Source: Frankia sp. QA3 (GTDB taxonomy: Bacteria > Actinomycetota > Actinomycetes > Frankiales > Frankiaceae). Taken from it: a stretch of 34,036 bases of DNA. The stretch is taken from positions 3,854,010-3,888,045 of the forward strand of contig NZ_CM001489.1 in NCBI RefSeq assembly GCF_000262465.1. The letters are read 5' to 3'. The position numbers and the translations under genes were made by a program. Position 1 is the first letter of the stretch, and each line of letters opens with the position of its first letter. Below, piece by piece: positions 23,334 through 31,491 of the stretch. The notes under the pieces were generated by a model that ran no database searches, was not told where the DNA came from, and worked only from the letters and a program-made list of their open reading frames with translations.

Positions 23334-23560
23334 CCCATAGTAAAGCCGCAGGTCAGGGAGGATGCCTGAGGGGCGTACAACATGATCGTTGCAGCGGACC
23401 GGCGGTGATGCAACTGCCCAGGTCAGGGCGTTGATCCTTGCAGGCGAAGGTAGGCACTTTCCTCGGCCTCGCGTGTTCGGTCCGCTTCCCCGTGCGGTTC
23501 AGGCCGCCGGATCGGTAGGCACAATCATCGACTATCAAGGTACTGATATATCGTCGGGAT
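23334..23560. promoter_or_regulatory. Intergenic region with dyad before the F420-type gene
   Basis: After the last CRISPR repeat, 227 bp contain no gene. Close to the next start is an unusually AT-rich patch with the perfect dyad TATCA-AGGTAC-TGATA (23533-23548), a candidate operator or part of the promoter of the following gene. Confidence 0.4.
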
Positions 23561-23950
23561 ATGACAGTCATCCCCGAGAGTCATCGTGATCTGCTGGAGC
23601 GGCCGCTGTTCGGGCATCTTGCGACGATCCGGCCGGACGGCACCCCCCAGGTGAACCCGATGTGGGTGCTCTGGGACGGCACCTTCCTGTGGTTCACGAA
23701 CACCACGACCCGGCAGAAGTACCGCAACGTGACGGGGACGCCGCAGGTGGCGGTGTCCGTCAACGATCCCGAGGCGCCCTACCGGTACCTGGAGATCCGC
23801 GGCGTCGTCGAGCGGATTGATCCCGATCCGAACGCCGAGTTCTTCATGCGGCTCGCCGACCGGTACTCGATGCGGCTGGACGGGCCGCCCGCGGACGCGC
23901 CGCACCGGGTGGCTTACGCGGTCCGTCCGACGGCGGTCAGCTTCCAGTAA
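23561..23950 (+). CDS. PPOX-class F420-dependent enzyme
   Basis: The 129-residue protein has the split-barrel flavin-binding fold of the pyridoxamine-oxidase-like family: LLERPLFGHLATIRPDGTPQVNPMWVLWDGTFLWFTNTTTRQKYRNV, then PQVAVSVNDPEAPYRYLEIRGVVERI. The size and pattern fit the actinobacterial F420-dependent branch (TIGR03618-like), which includes F420-dependent biliverdin and aflatoxin-reducing enzymes; the substrate is unknown. There is almost no ribosome-binding site before the ATG; a dyad 13 bp upstream suggests a short leader and local control. Confidence 0.85.
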   Translation: MTVIPESHRDLLERPLFGHLATIRPDGTPQVNPMWVLWDGTFLWFTNTTTRQKYRNVTGTPQVAVSVNDPEAPYRYLEIRGVVERIDPDPNAEFFMRLADRYSMRLDGPPADAPHRVAYAVRPTAVSFQ

Positions 23951-24189
23951 TCCGTCCGCCGGAAGTACCGGCGCCGGTCCGGCCCTGGCGCAGGACACAC
24001 CCCCGGCACCGGTGCCCGCCGGCTGAGATCCGTTCCCGACCGGGTTCGCATCCCGCTCACATGCGGCTGTCGCATCGTGGGTCTGCCAGCGCGCCGCAGC
24101 GGCGCGCGACGCCGGATCGGTTGGCGACCGAGTGCGGGTCGCCGGGTCCAGGCACGGCGTGCGGGCGCCCCTGGGAAAGGACGGCAGAG

Positions 24190-24708
24190 ATGGGCAAATT
24201 CCTGACGGGACGACGGGGTGCGGGCGTGGCGGCGGCGGGACTGCTCGGACTCGGTCTGGGGGTCGGTCTCGGGTTCAGTGGCACGGCCGCGTCCGCCGCG
24301 CCAGCGCCGGTGCCGGCAGCGCGGACCGCCGCGGCGGCACCGGCCTCCGCGGCGGTGCCGCCGTCCACCGAGGACGACCCGAAGCCGGCCGAGGCACGCC
24401 GGGTGCGGCGCGAGCACCGCCCGGCCGAACGCAGCCTGCACGGCGAGGCGACCATCAAGACGGCCGAGGGCTTCCAGGTCATCGCCGGACAGCGCGGCAA
24501 GGTGACCGCGATCAGCCCGATCTCTATCAGCCTGACCAGCGAGGATGGCTATGCCGCCACCTACGTCATCGACGGCGACACGAGGTTCCGCGCCGACGAG
24601 AAGCCCGCGAAGGTCACCGACATCCACCAGGGTGCGACGGTCTCGGTCCGCGCCACGGTCGACGGCGGCACGCGCACCGCGACGATCGTCGCCGACCCCA
24701 AGGACTGA
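24190..24708 (+). CDS. Secreted DUF5666-like protein
   Basis: The 172-residue protein begins with a signal peptide: KFLTGRRGAG, a hydrophobic core AAAGLLGLGLGVGLGFSG, and a probable cleavage after TAASAA (about residue 38). A Pro/Ala linker follows. The C-terminal domain (about 100-170), with GKVTAISPISISLTSEDGYAATYVIDGDTRFR and VTDIHQGATVSVRATVDGGTRTATIVA, is a small OB-like beta domain resembling DUF5666. It is probably exported and attached to or released from the envelope. The ATG was chosen for its AAAGGACGG sequence upstream and because it starts the signal peptide. Confidence 0.78.
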   Translation: MGKFLTGRRGAGVAAAGLLGLGLGVGLGFSGTAASAAPAPVPAARTAAAAPASAAVPPSTEDDPKPAEARRVRREHRPAERSLHGEATIKTAEGFQVIAGQRGKVTAISPISISLTSEDGYAATYVIDGDTRFRADEKPAKVTDIHQGATVSVRATVDGGTRTATIVADPKD

Positions 24709-25068
24709 CGCTGGGGCGGCCCGACGATGATCCGGGTCCGCCGGATCATTCGGTCAGGGTCGGGCCTGCCGTCGGCGGGAGTAGGCGGTCAGGCGGTCAG
24801 GCGGTCAGACGGTCAGACGGTCGGGGCAGGCGGTCAGGGCAGGCGGTCAGGGGTCAGGTGGCCGGGGTCGGGCCGCCGTCCGTCGGGTGTCCGGGTTTGC
24901 CCGGCCGCTGTCCCGGGTCGGGCGGCGGTTCCGGCGCCCGGACCAGGCGGCACCGGGGGCATTCCGCGCCGGGCCGCAGCATCGTCTTCAGGCCCTGCCG
25001 CGGCTGACGACCCCGATGTTCCGGGCACCGAAGGTAGAGGAAATCCGCCTGCACCGGCACCGACCTTT
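24709..25068. other. Intergenic region with 8-bp and 13-bp tandem repeats
   Basis: No gene was recognised in this 360 bp. AGGCGGTC is repeated at 24783, 24791 and 24799, with AGACGGTC variants at 24807 and 24815. Two 13-bp units (RGGGCAGGCGGTC) follow at 24823-24848. The unit lengths are not multiples of three, which agrees with non-coding DNA. Confidence 0.7.
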
Positions 25069-25317
25069 TCATCGCGGCGGAACCTTTCCGCTACCCCCGC
25101 ATTCCCGGCATTTGATGTTGGCGTCGCCGTCGAAGAGTCCATCCTCGTCGACCTCGGCCTGCGGACGGGTCTGGTACCGGGTCCCGTTGCAGGATGGGCA
25201 GGTCATGAGGCCCAGGACGAGCTGCTCGTCGGGCGGCCGGAAGTACCGGCTGGATCTCTTGCGCTCTCTTGCCACGAGATCGAGGGTGCCCGGCACACCG
25301 AATTCCGTCCAGGCCAT
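25069..25317 (-). CDS. Small zinc-finger protein
   Basis: The protein ends with CPSCNGT, an acidic spacer, then CRECGGSGKV, a pair of CxxC(x)G(x)G motifs like those of the DnaJ central domain, which would bind one zinc. Upstream residues ARERKRSSRYFRPPDEQLVLGLM are basic and look real. Starts are uncertain: ATG at 25317 (82 residues), GTG at 25275 or ATG at 25206 are all possible and none has a good ribosome-binding site. It could be a small nucleic-acid- or protein-binding factor. A TTGACC at about 25426-25431 on the minus strand hints at a promoter. Confidence 0.6.
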   Translation of the reverse strand: MAWTEFGVPGTLDLVARERKRSSRYFRPPDEQLVLGLMTCPSCNGTRYQTRPQAEVDEDGLFDGDANIKCRECGGSGKVPPR

Positions 25318-25725
25318 TCGGCCAGCGGCAAACGCAGGGGACAACGCCCCTCCCGACCGTCCCGGGAGGTTGCTCACCACACGGTCTCTGCATTTTAGGA
25401 CGACCACTATCAATCTTGGTCAAATCTCCGGCCCGGTTGTTACGGGTGGCGCCCGCAATGCAGGCTCTCGCCGCCTGTGACGACGGGTCGCACCGGGCTG
25501 CGACGGTGGTGGCGAGCCGGTCATGGTGTCCTCGGCGTCCGCGTTCGTCCTGGTCTCATACGATGGCCGATCGAGCGACCTGATCCATCACGACAGCCGC
25601 CGATCGGGACGACGATCCCGCCCGGCGACCCGGCACCCCGGTCCGCCCCGTCCTGACCCGAGCCGCCCTCCGGTGGTGCGGGTGGAACGCCGAGCCGCGT
25701 CCGCCGGGAGAAGGACGAGGCCAGG
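25318..25725. other. Intergenic region between divergent genes
   Basis: About 400 bp between the zinc-finger and methyltransferase genes. It contains an AT-richer stretch (about 25390-25430, including TTTTAGG and CAATCTTGGTCAAAT) that may hold the leftward promoter. No other gene or repeat was recognised. Confidence 0.4.
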
Positions 25726-26556
25726 ATGATCGACGGCGACGCCCACGTACGGACGAACCGGGCCCGTTGGAACGAGATCTCGGACGACTACCAGCGCCTG
25801 AACGCCCCGCAGATACGCCGGCAGGCGTTCACCGGCGACATCTCCTGGGGGTTGTGGGCGATCCCCGAGTCCAGTCTCGGCGTGCTGGGCGAGGTCGCCG
25901 GGCGGGACGTGCTGGAGATGGGGTGCGGCGGGGGGCAGTGGTCGACGGCGCTGGTCCGCCGGGGCGCCCGCGCGGTCGGGCTCGACCTGTCGGAGCGGCA
26001 GCTGCTGCACAGCCGCAAGCTCGCCGCGGACACCGGGCTGACCTTCCCGCTGGTGCAGGCGAGCGCGGAGTCGGTGCCCTTCGCCGACGAGTCGTTCGAC
26101 ATCGTCTTCGCCGATCACGGCGCGTTCTGCTTCGCGGACCCGATGCGGGCGATGCCGGAGGCGGCGCGGGTGCTGCGGCCCGGTGGCCTGCTGGCCTTCA
26201 GCCACGTCAGCCCGATCTACGAGATCACCGTGCGGCCGGGCCGGGACACCCCCGGCACCCGGCTGACCCGGGACTACTTCGCGCTGCGCCTGCTGCCCGA
26301 GGCGGACGGCCTGGTCAGCGCCAACCTGCCGTACGGGACCTGGATCAGGCTGTTCCGGGACTGCGGACTGATCATCGAGGATCTGCTGGAGCCCCGCCCG
26401 CCGGCGCCTGGGTACGCCGGCGAGCAGGTGTACGACGTGGAGGCGGCGGGCGGGTCGACCCGGGACCGGGCCGAGCAGCCCGAGCGGGGCGACGAGGCAT
26501 GGGCCCGGCGGTGGCCGTCCGAGTGCATCTGGCGCCTGCGCAAGCCGGCCCGCTGA
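25726..26556 (+). CDS. Class I SAM-dependent methyltransferase
   Basis: The 276-residue protein has the Methyltransf_11-type pattern. Motif I is VLEMGCGGGQWSTALVRRGARAVGLDLSERQL (about 62-93), followed by VQASAESVPFADESFDIVFADHGAFCFADP and EAARVLRPGGLLAFSHVSP. The acceptor is unknown; it could be a small molecule or cofactor. The ATG follows GAGAAGGACGAGG. The phosphotransferase gene starts 7 bp after the stop, so the two are probably one operon. Confidence 0.88.
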   Translation: MIDGDAHVRTNRARWNEISDDYQRLNAPQIRRQAFTGDISWGLWAIPESSLGVLGEVAGRDVLEMGCGGGQWSTALVRRGARAVGLDLSERQLLHSRKLAADTGLTFPLVQASAESVPFADESFDIVFADHGAFCFADPMRAMPEAARVLRPGGLLAFSHVSPIYEITVRPGRDTPGTRLTRDYFALRLLPEADGLVSANLPYGTWIRLFRDCGLIIEDLLEPRPPAPGYAGEQVYDVEAAGGSTRDRAEQPERGDEAWARRWPSECIWRLRKPAR

Positions 26557-26563
26557 CCCCAGG

Positions 26564-27736
26564 ATGAGCGGCCCGGAGACAACCGACCCGGACGCCACCG
26601 ACCCGCAGGCGGCCGCCCCGGACATGACCGACGCGGACATGGCCGACGCGGACATGACCGACGCGGACATGGCCGAGGCCGGTCTGCTGACCGGCATGGC
26701 GCGGCTTGCCGGACGGCTGCGGCCGGGCCAGGCCGGCGGCCCGCCCGCCGTGGTGTCGCGGCGCGACGACCGGCTGATCGTGCGGTGCGGCGAGGTGGTG
26801 CTGAAGGCGCACGCCGACACCGCCGACCCGGCCCGCCTCGCCGCCCGGCTGCGCTTCGCCGCCCGGCCCGCCCTGCGCCCCGTGCTGCTCGCCCCGCTGG
26901 AGCTGGCGTCCGTACCGGGGACGTACACGATCCGGGTCGGCGGCCACCAGGTCAGCGCCTGGCCGGCCGGGGTGAGCCTGGGGACGGAGGACGCCGACGA
27001 CGCTCCCTGGGAGCAGGCCGCGGCGTTGCTGGCCCGGCTGCACCGCGTCCCGGTGGGTCCGGCGGACCTGGCCGTGCTGCCGCCGGCCACCGTGCTGCGC
27101 CGGCTCACCGACCGGGTCAGTCGGTTGCGCCGCCACGCCGGTCACCCCCTGGTCGCCCCCGTCCTCGCCGCCTGGGCCACGCTGACCGAGCCCGCCCCGT
27201 CCGCGATCCGGCCTGGGCGGCCCACGACCGTCATCCACGGCGACTGGCACTTCGGGCAGCTCGTCAACCTGCCCGCGGCTGGCTGGCGGATCATCGACGT
27301 GGACGACCTCGGACTCGGGGATCCGGCCTGGGACCTGGGCCGCCCCGCCGCCTGGTTCGCGACGGGTCTGTTGCCGGTGGAGTCGTGGGCGCGTTTCCTC
27401 GGCACCTACACGGCGTGCGGCGGCCCCGCGGTGCCGGACCGGGACGATCCCTGGGCGACGCTCGACCTGCCCGCGCGGGCTCTCACGGTGGAGTACGCCG
27501 CCACCGCCGTCGCCGCCCGCCTGGACGCAGAACCCGCCGGCGCCGCACCCCGTTCGGGCGGCGCCGCCCACGTCGACGACCGCCACCTCGGTGCGGACGC
27601 CCGTCCTGGCGGCCGGCTCGGCGCCGACCACCCGGGGACCGGCCTGGACTCGGTCTCCCTGGCCTTCGTCGACGCCTGCGCCCGCATCGCGGGGACGGCC
27701 GGCGACGCGTCGCCATCCCGACTGTGCGGCGGATGA
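26564..27736 (+). CDS. Aminoglycoside phosphotransferase-family kinase
   Basis: The 390-residue protein has the APH/choline-kinase fold. VIHGDWHFGQLVN (about 223-235) is the catalytic loop with the Asp-Asn pair, and IIDVDDLGLGDPAWDLG supplies the metal-binding DxD. VVLKAH near residue 78 is the likely ATP-binding lysine strand. The family phosphorylates small molecules such as aminoglycosides, homoserine or choline; no resistance claim is made. Residues about 20-39 (DMTDADMADADMTDADMAEA) are a 15-bp tandem repeat ahead of the domain. A non-conserved Gly/Ala/Asp-rich insertion follows near residue 330. It follows the methyltransferase gene closely, so the two may act on a common substrate. Confidence 0.85.
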   Translation: MSGPETTDPDATDPQAAAPDMTDADMADADMTDADMAEAGLLTGMARLAGRLRPGQAGGPPAVVSRRDDRLIVRCGEVVLKAHADTADPARLAARLRFAARPALRPVLLAPLELASVPGTYTIRVGGHQVSAWPAGVSLGTEDADDAPWEQAAALLARLHRVPVGPADLAVLPPATVLRRLTDRVSRLRRHAGHPLVAPVLAAWATLTEPAPSAIRPGRPTTVIHGDWHFGQLVNLPAAGWRIIDVDDLGLGDPAWDLGRPAAWFATGLLPVESWARFLGTYTACGGPAVPDRDDPWATLDLPARALTVEYAATAVAARLDAEPAGAAPRSGGAAHVDDRHLGADARPGGRLGADHPGTGLDSVSLAFVDACARIAGTAGDASPSRLCGG

Positions 27737-27805
27737 TCTGAAGGCGGTCGGTACGCTACCAGCGACGTCGGATGTCTCCCGCACACCGAACGGCAGGTTG
27801 CGCCC

Positions 27806-28111
27806 GTGAGCTACACGCTGCAGTGTCCCAAGTGCCACGCGATGATGCGGACCTACAACCGCAACGGCATCCAGATCGAGCAGTGCGACGGGTGCCGCGG
27901 CATCTTCCTGGACTACGGCGAGCTGGAGGCGCTCACCCGACTGGAGGCGCAGTGGTCCCAGCCGGCCCCGCCCCCGCCGCCGGCGGCGCCGTACGCGCAG
28001 CCGGGGCACTACGCGCAGCCCGGCCACTACGCCCAGCCCGCCTGGGGGCACGGCCACGGCGGTCACGGCCACAAGCACGGCGGTTTCGCCCGGATGCTGT
28101 TCTCCTCCTGA
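27806..28111 (+). CDS. TFIIB-type zinc-ribbon protein
   Basis: The 101-residue protein begins with the zinc ribbon CPKCHAMMRTYNRNGIQIEQCDGCRGIFLDYGELEAL, whose two CxxC pairs match the zf-TFIIB family (PF13453). A Pro-rich linker leads to three YAQPGH-type repeats and a His/Gly tail (GHGHGGHGHKHGG) that may bind metal. The role is unknown; nucleic-acid or metal binding is likely. It uses GTG as start. A hairpin terminator shared with the convergent gene follows. Confidence 0.85.
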   Translation: MSYTLQCPKCHAMMRTYNRNGIQIEQCDGCRGIFLDYGELEALTRLEAQWSQPAPPPPPAAPYAQPGHYAQPGHYAQPAWGHGHGGHGHKHGGFARMLFSS

Positions 28112-28117
28112 GCGCCC

Positions 28118-28136
28118 AGCACTCCTCCCGAGTGCT
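28118..28136. terminator. Bidirectional hairpin terminator
   Basis: AGCACTC-CTCCC-GAGTGCT is a perfect 7-bp stem with a 5-nt loop in the gap between two convergent stop codons. Flanking CTGAG/CTCAG can extend the stem if seven bases bulge. Confidence 0.65.
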
Positions 28137-29203
28137 CAGCCGGGCCGGGGCGCCAGGAAGCGCCGCACGTCCGCGGCCTCGCCGCGCAGTGCCTCGGCAA
28201 CCGTCGGCCCCCAGCCCGGCGGGTCGGTGAACGGCGCCAGCTCGACGCGGCCGGCGGGCATCGACCAGGTTCCCGCCGCCTGCCCGTCGACGAGGATCAC
28301 CGGCCGGAAGATGCCGTTGCTGGTGACGAGCCGCCCGGTCGCGCCCACCCAGTCCCGCCCGTCCCAGCCGTGCAGGACGGGGTCGAACGGTCCGAGCAGG
28401 CGAGGCGCCGGCAGCCCCGGCCCCGGCCCGTCGCCGCGGGGCAGGTCGAGCCGGCCGTCCGCCCGTGTCACCAGCTCGGCGGCGACGGCGGCGAGGCCGC
28501 GGCGGGCGTCGCGCAGCGGCAGGCCCACCCAACGGGCCAGGTCGCGCTCGTCGGCCGGGCCGTGCCCGGCGAGGTAGCGGCGGGCCAGTTCGGCCAGCGC
28601 CGCGTCCCGGTCGAACGCCCGCGGCGGCGGCCCGAGCCAGTCGCGGACCAGCACGTAGGCCTGCTCGGTGCCGACGACGGGTCCGCGCACCACGAGGCCC
28701 CGCGTCGCGGCGACGATGAGCAGGTAGATCAGGGCCTGTCCGGCCGTGGGAACCCCGGCCGCGTCGACCCGTTCCCGCAGCTCACCGCGCGCCAGCGGGC
28801 CGTCGTCGGTCAGGGCGCGTTCGATCCGGGCCACGCCCCGCTCGGCGGCGTCCGGCGAGACGCCCTCCTGCGCCAGCCGGCGCCGGATCTGCGCGGCCAT
28901 GGCCGGCGCGGTCAGCTCCCGCAGCCACCAGTGGTCCTCGGCCCGCACGAGGTGCAGGGTGCCGCGGTTGAGCCAGGTCACGACCAACGATCGGTCGGCG
29001 GACAGCGCCCGGTCGACGTCCGCGGCGTGCAACCCGCGGGTCCGGGACCGGATCGCCAGCCGCAGGCCGCGCGGGTCCTGGGCCTGCACGGCGAGCAGGC
29101 GCCCGACGACGTCGACGGGGTCTCGGGCCGGTGGCCCCGTCAGCCCCTGAGCCGCCAGCCGGGCCGCGGCGAGGCCGCCGTCCGCCGCCTGTGTTCCTGC
29201 CAC
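28136..29203 (-). CDS. Winged-helix DNA glycosylase-like protein (AlkZ/YcaQ superfamily)
   Basis: The 355-residue protein belongs to the HTH_42 superfamily (PF06224). RLLAVQAQDPRGLRLAIRSR (about 35-54) contains the QxQ motif that is catalytic in AlkZ; the YcaQ/AlkX branch has QxD. TWLNRGTLHLVRAEDHWWL, GLPLRDARRGLAAV and LLGPFDPVLHGWDGRDW are further family blocks. AlkZ-type enzymes remove bulky or crosslinked alkylated bases, for example those made by azinomycin-like genotoxins. Activity is inferred, not shown. The GTG at 29203 is the last start that avoids the divergent DDN-like gene at 29271; GGCAGG lies upstream. Confidence 0.8.
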   Translation of the reverse strand: MAGTQAADGGLAAARLAAQGLTGPPARDPVDVVGRLLAVQAQDPRGLRLAIRSRTRGLHAADVDRALSADRSLVVTWLNRGTLHLVRAEDHWWLRELTAPAMAAQIRRRLAQEGVSPDAAERGVARIERALTDDGPLARGELRERVDAAGVPTAGQALIYLLIVAATRGLVVRGPVVGTEQAYVLVRDWLGPPPRAFDRDAALAELARRYLAGHGPADERDLARWVGLPLRDARRGLAAVAAELVTRADGRLDLPRGDGPGPGLPAPRLLGPFDPVLHGWDGRDWVGATGRLVTSNGIFRPVILVDGQAAGTWSMPAGRVELAPFTDPPGWGPTVAEALRGEAADVRRFLAPRPG

Positions 29204-29270
29204 CTGACCAGCCTGCCAGCCGGCCCGTCCGCACGGTCCCGGGGTACCCCGGTGGTGTTGACTGGTACGC

Positions 29271-29711
29271 ATGCCACTCACCGGAGAGTACGAGCCGAGT
29301 CCCGCGAAGTGGGTCCGTGACCAGGTCGAGGAGTACGAAAGCTCCGGCGGTACCCGGGGCACGTCCCTGCGCGACCTGCCGGTCATCATCCTGACCACCC
29401 GCGGGGCGAAGTCCGGCAAGATCCGCAAGACGCCGCTGATGCGGGTCGAGCACGACGGCGTCTACGCGGTGGTCGCCTCCGTCGGCGGCGCGCCCAAGCA
29501 CCCCGTCTGGTACTACAACCTCATCGGCGACCCGCACGTCGAGCTCCAGGACGGCCCGGTCCGGCGGGACTACGTCGCCCGCGAGGTCACGGGCGACGAG
29601 AAGGCCCAGTGGTGGGAGCGCGCCGTGGCCGCCTACCCGGACTACGCCGACTACCAGCGCAAGACCGAGCGCGAGATCCCGGTCTTCGTGCTCGAACCCG
29701 CCGCGGGCTGA
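29271..29711 (+). CDS. Deazaflavin (F420)-dependent nitroreductase-like protein
   Basis: The 146-residue protein matches the DDN family: [60 protein letters not shown], then [25 protein letters not shown]. The GAKSGKxRxTPL loop and HPxWYxNL contribute to F420 binding in known members. Its substrate is unknown: relatives reduce quinones and can activate nitroimidazoles. A second small F420-type enzyme lies about 5.3 kb upstream. It is divergent from the AlkZ-like gene (67-bp gap). Confidence 0.88.
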   Translation: MPLTGEYEPSPAKWVRDQVEEYESSGGTRGTSLRDLPVIILTTRGAKSGKIRKTPLMRVEHDGVYAVVASVGGAPKHPVWYYNLIGDPHVELQDGPVRRDYVAREVTGDEKAQWWERAVAAYPDYADYQRKTEREIPVFVLEPAAG

Positions 29712-29742
29712 CCCGCCTCCGTCGGCCGGCGCGCCCGGCAGC

Positions 29743-30588
29743 TCACGGCGTCCGACCACGCCACGGCGCGCCCGGCCGGTGGGACCAGCGAGGTCGGCGG
29801 GTTCCCCCGCCTCGTGCCCCGGCCGGGGGCCGTGGGGACGACTCCGCGGCTGCCGGCGGGAGCTGCGCCGGCGCGCCGAGCAGGTAGGACAGCGACACCG
29901 CCGCGATGCTCTGCGCGGACAGCATGGCGACCAGGATGATCACCTGGAAGCGGGCCGCGGCGGCCGGGGATGCGCCACCGAGCAGGGCGCCGACGAACGT
30001 CCCGGGCAGCGAGACGAGCCCGACGGTGCGGGTCTGGTCGAGCGGTGGGACGAGCGCCTCGGCCACACTCTCGCGGGCGATGTCGGCGACGGCCCGCCGC
30101 GGCGTCGCGCCGAGCGCCAGCCACGCCTCCACCTCGTCGCGGCGGCGGCGCAGCCCGTCGGCGAGCCGGCGGCCGGTCAGCGTGCAGGCCGTCATCGTCC
30201 CGCCGACCACGCTGCCGGCGAGGGCGACGAGGTTGCGCACGGTCGCCTCCACCGCCCCGGCGGCGAAGACCAGTCCCAGGGCGACCGTCGCGCCGAGCAG
30301 GCAGGACACGCCGACCCGGCGGACGACCGCCGGGAAGCCGACCAGCCGGCGCGACGCGGTCCCCACCGCCGCCGCCAGCATGACGGCGAGCACGGCCGCC
30401 GCGGCCGGCGGCGCGGCGAACACCCCCCGCAGCGCGAGGCCGATCAGCGCGAGCTGGCCCACCGCGCGGGCCGACGCGGTCAGCACGTCCCGGCGCCGCG
30501 GCACCCGCGCCCAGGTCAGGCAGGCCACCGCCGCGGCGAGCAGCAGCGCGAGGCCCCCGACGAGCCGCAGGTTCGCCTCGACGTCCAC
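29743..30588 (-). CDS. FetB-like ABC permease (UPF0014)
   Basis: The 281-residue protein has about seven membrane helices and matches UPF0014/FetB. Characteristic parts are RRDVLTASARAVGQLALIGLAL near the N-terminus, GSVVGGTMTACTLTGRRLADGLRRRRDEVEAWLALGATPRRA (about 145-185) and LPGTFVGALLGGASPAAAARFQVIILVAML. In E. coli FetAB is an iron exporter; in plants relatives move UDP-glucose or aluminium. No ATPase partner gene (FetA-type) is adjacent, which is unusual. The GTG at 30588 has a GAGGGGG ribosome-binding site. The long Gly/Pro/Arg tail is not conserved. Confidence 0.85.
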   Translation of the reverse strand: MDVEANLRLVGGLALLLAAAVACLTWARVPRRRDVLTASARAVGQLALIGLALRGVFAAPPAAAAVLAVMLAAAVGTASRRLVGFPAVVRRVGVSCLLGATVALGLVFAAGAVEATVRNLVALAGSVVGGTMTACTLTGRRLADGLRRRRDEVEAWLALGATPRRAVADIARESVAEALVPPLDQTRTVGLVSLPGTFVGALLGGASPAAAARFQVIILVAMLSAQSIAAVSLSYLLGAPAQLPPAAAESSPRPPAGARGGGTRRPRWSHRPGAPWRGRTP

Positions 30589-31125
30589 GCCGGCCCCCTC
30601 GCGCTCGCCGCGCCGAACCGCCCCCGCCCGGATCCGCCGCCGCGACCGGGGGTGGCGACCACGGCACCGGCCGTCGTCTCGTGCCTGCGGCGGGACGCCG
30701 ACGCTACCGCACCGCCCGACCCGTTTCCGCCCGGTGCCAGCGGCGGTCGCCGGGTCGAGCTCGCGGCGCTGTTCGCCCCGGACGCGGTCGTGGAACTTCC
30801 CCTCGCCGACCCGGCCGGCCCGCTGTTCCCGCCGCCCGTGCAGGCGTGCATCGCCGGGGGCGGGACCCGGGGGCGACAGGCGTGGCGCGGTTCCGCGGAA
30901 CCGCGGAACCGCGCGACGGAACCGCGCGACGGAACCGCGCGATCGCCGGGGCTGAGGCCGCGCCGGCGTGGCAGGGTGCCGCGCGCGATGTCCCGTCCGA
31001 CAGGTTCGGCGGCAACCTTCTACCATCCGTCGTAGACAGGCGCGCGGACGACCGTGCGACGGGACGCGGGGCAGGCTCGGAAGGGGCGGACGGATGCGGG
31101 TGGACAGCGGGCCGGGGCGCGGCCG
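30589..31125. other. Intergenic region with palindrome, 13-bp repeats and a possible gene relic
   Basis: This 537-bp gap contains the palindrome and 13-bp repeats described separately. A rightward open frame from about 30651 contains RRVELAALFAPDAVVELPLADP, which resembles the start of an NTF2/SnoaL-like domain but turns into repeat-derived Arg/Pro sequence; it may be a gene fragment. Promoters for the divergent genes should lie here, but none is clear. Confidence 0.45.
30886..30943. repeat. 20-bp palindrome followed by three 13-bp repeats
   Basis: CGCGGTTCCGCGGAACCGCG (30886-30905) is a perfect palindrome that contains the same GTTCCGCGGAAC core found in the CRISPR leader blocks. GGAACCGCGCGAC follows at 30905-30917, 30918-30930 and, with one change, 30931-30943. 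Confidence 0.85.
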
Positions 31126-31491
31126 ATGATCGACGGACTGGCGGCCGCGTCCATCGCCTGCGCGCTCGTGGCCGGGGTGGCCTGCCTGCTGCAGACCTGG
31201 CGCGATCGGGCCGTCGGGGTGGGGCTGCTGGCCACGGCCGGGGTGGTCGAGGCCGTCCTGCTCGCCCAGGTGATCGCCGCGATCGTCGTCGTGGCCGGGG
31301 GTTCGCACGCCGACCAGCCGGTGAACTTCGTGCTGTACCTGGTCGCCTCGGTCGTGGCGCTGCCCGTGGGCGTGTGGTGGTCCCTGGGCGACCGGTCCCG
31401 GTGGGGCAGCGGGGTGCTGGGCATAGCCTGCCTCGCCGTCGCCATCATCGTCGTCCGGCTGGGTCAGGTCTGGGAGAGCACAGGTGGATGA
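31126..31491 (+). CDS. Small integral membrane protein
   Basis: The 121-residue protein is predicted to have four membrane helices (about 3-22, 30-58, 66-84 and 94-112), with few charged residues between them. It resembles small actinobacterial membrane proteins of unknown function. The next gene starts 8 bp before its stop codon in another frame, which suggests translational coupling and a joint complex. The ATG at 31126 begins directly at the first helix; the upstream frame has no such feature. Confidence 0.72.
   Translation: MIDGLAAASIACALVAGVACLLQTWRDRAVGVGLLATAGVVEAVLLAQVIAAIVVVAGGSHADQPVNFVLYLVASVVALPVGVWWSLGDRSRWGSGVLGIACLAVAIIVVRLGQVWESTGG

Noticed and set aside
23426..23450. Possible degenerate terminal CRISPR repeat (GTTGATCCTTGCAGG)
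   Set aside because: It shares only short pieces with the repeat and lies about 95 bp after the last repeat, outside the array spacing.
26564..27736. Aminoglycoside resistance gene
   Set aside because: The fold fits, but the family has many other substrates and the sequence gives no evidence for aminoglycosides.
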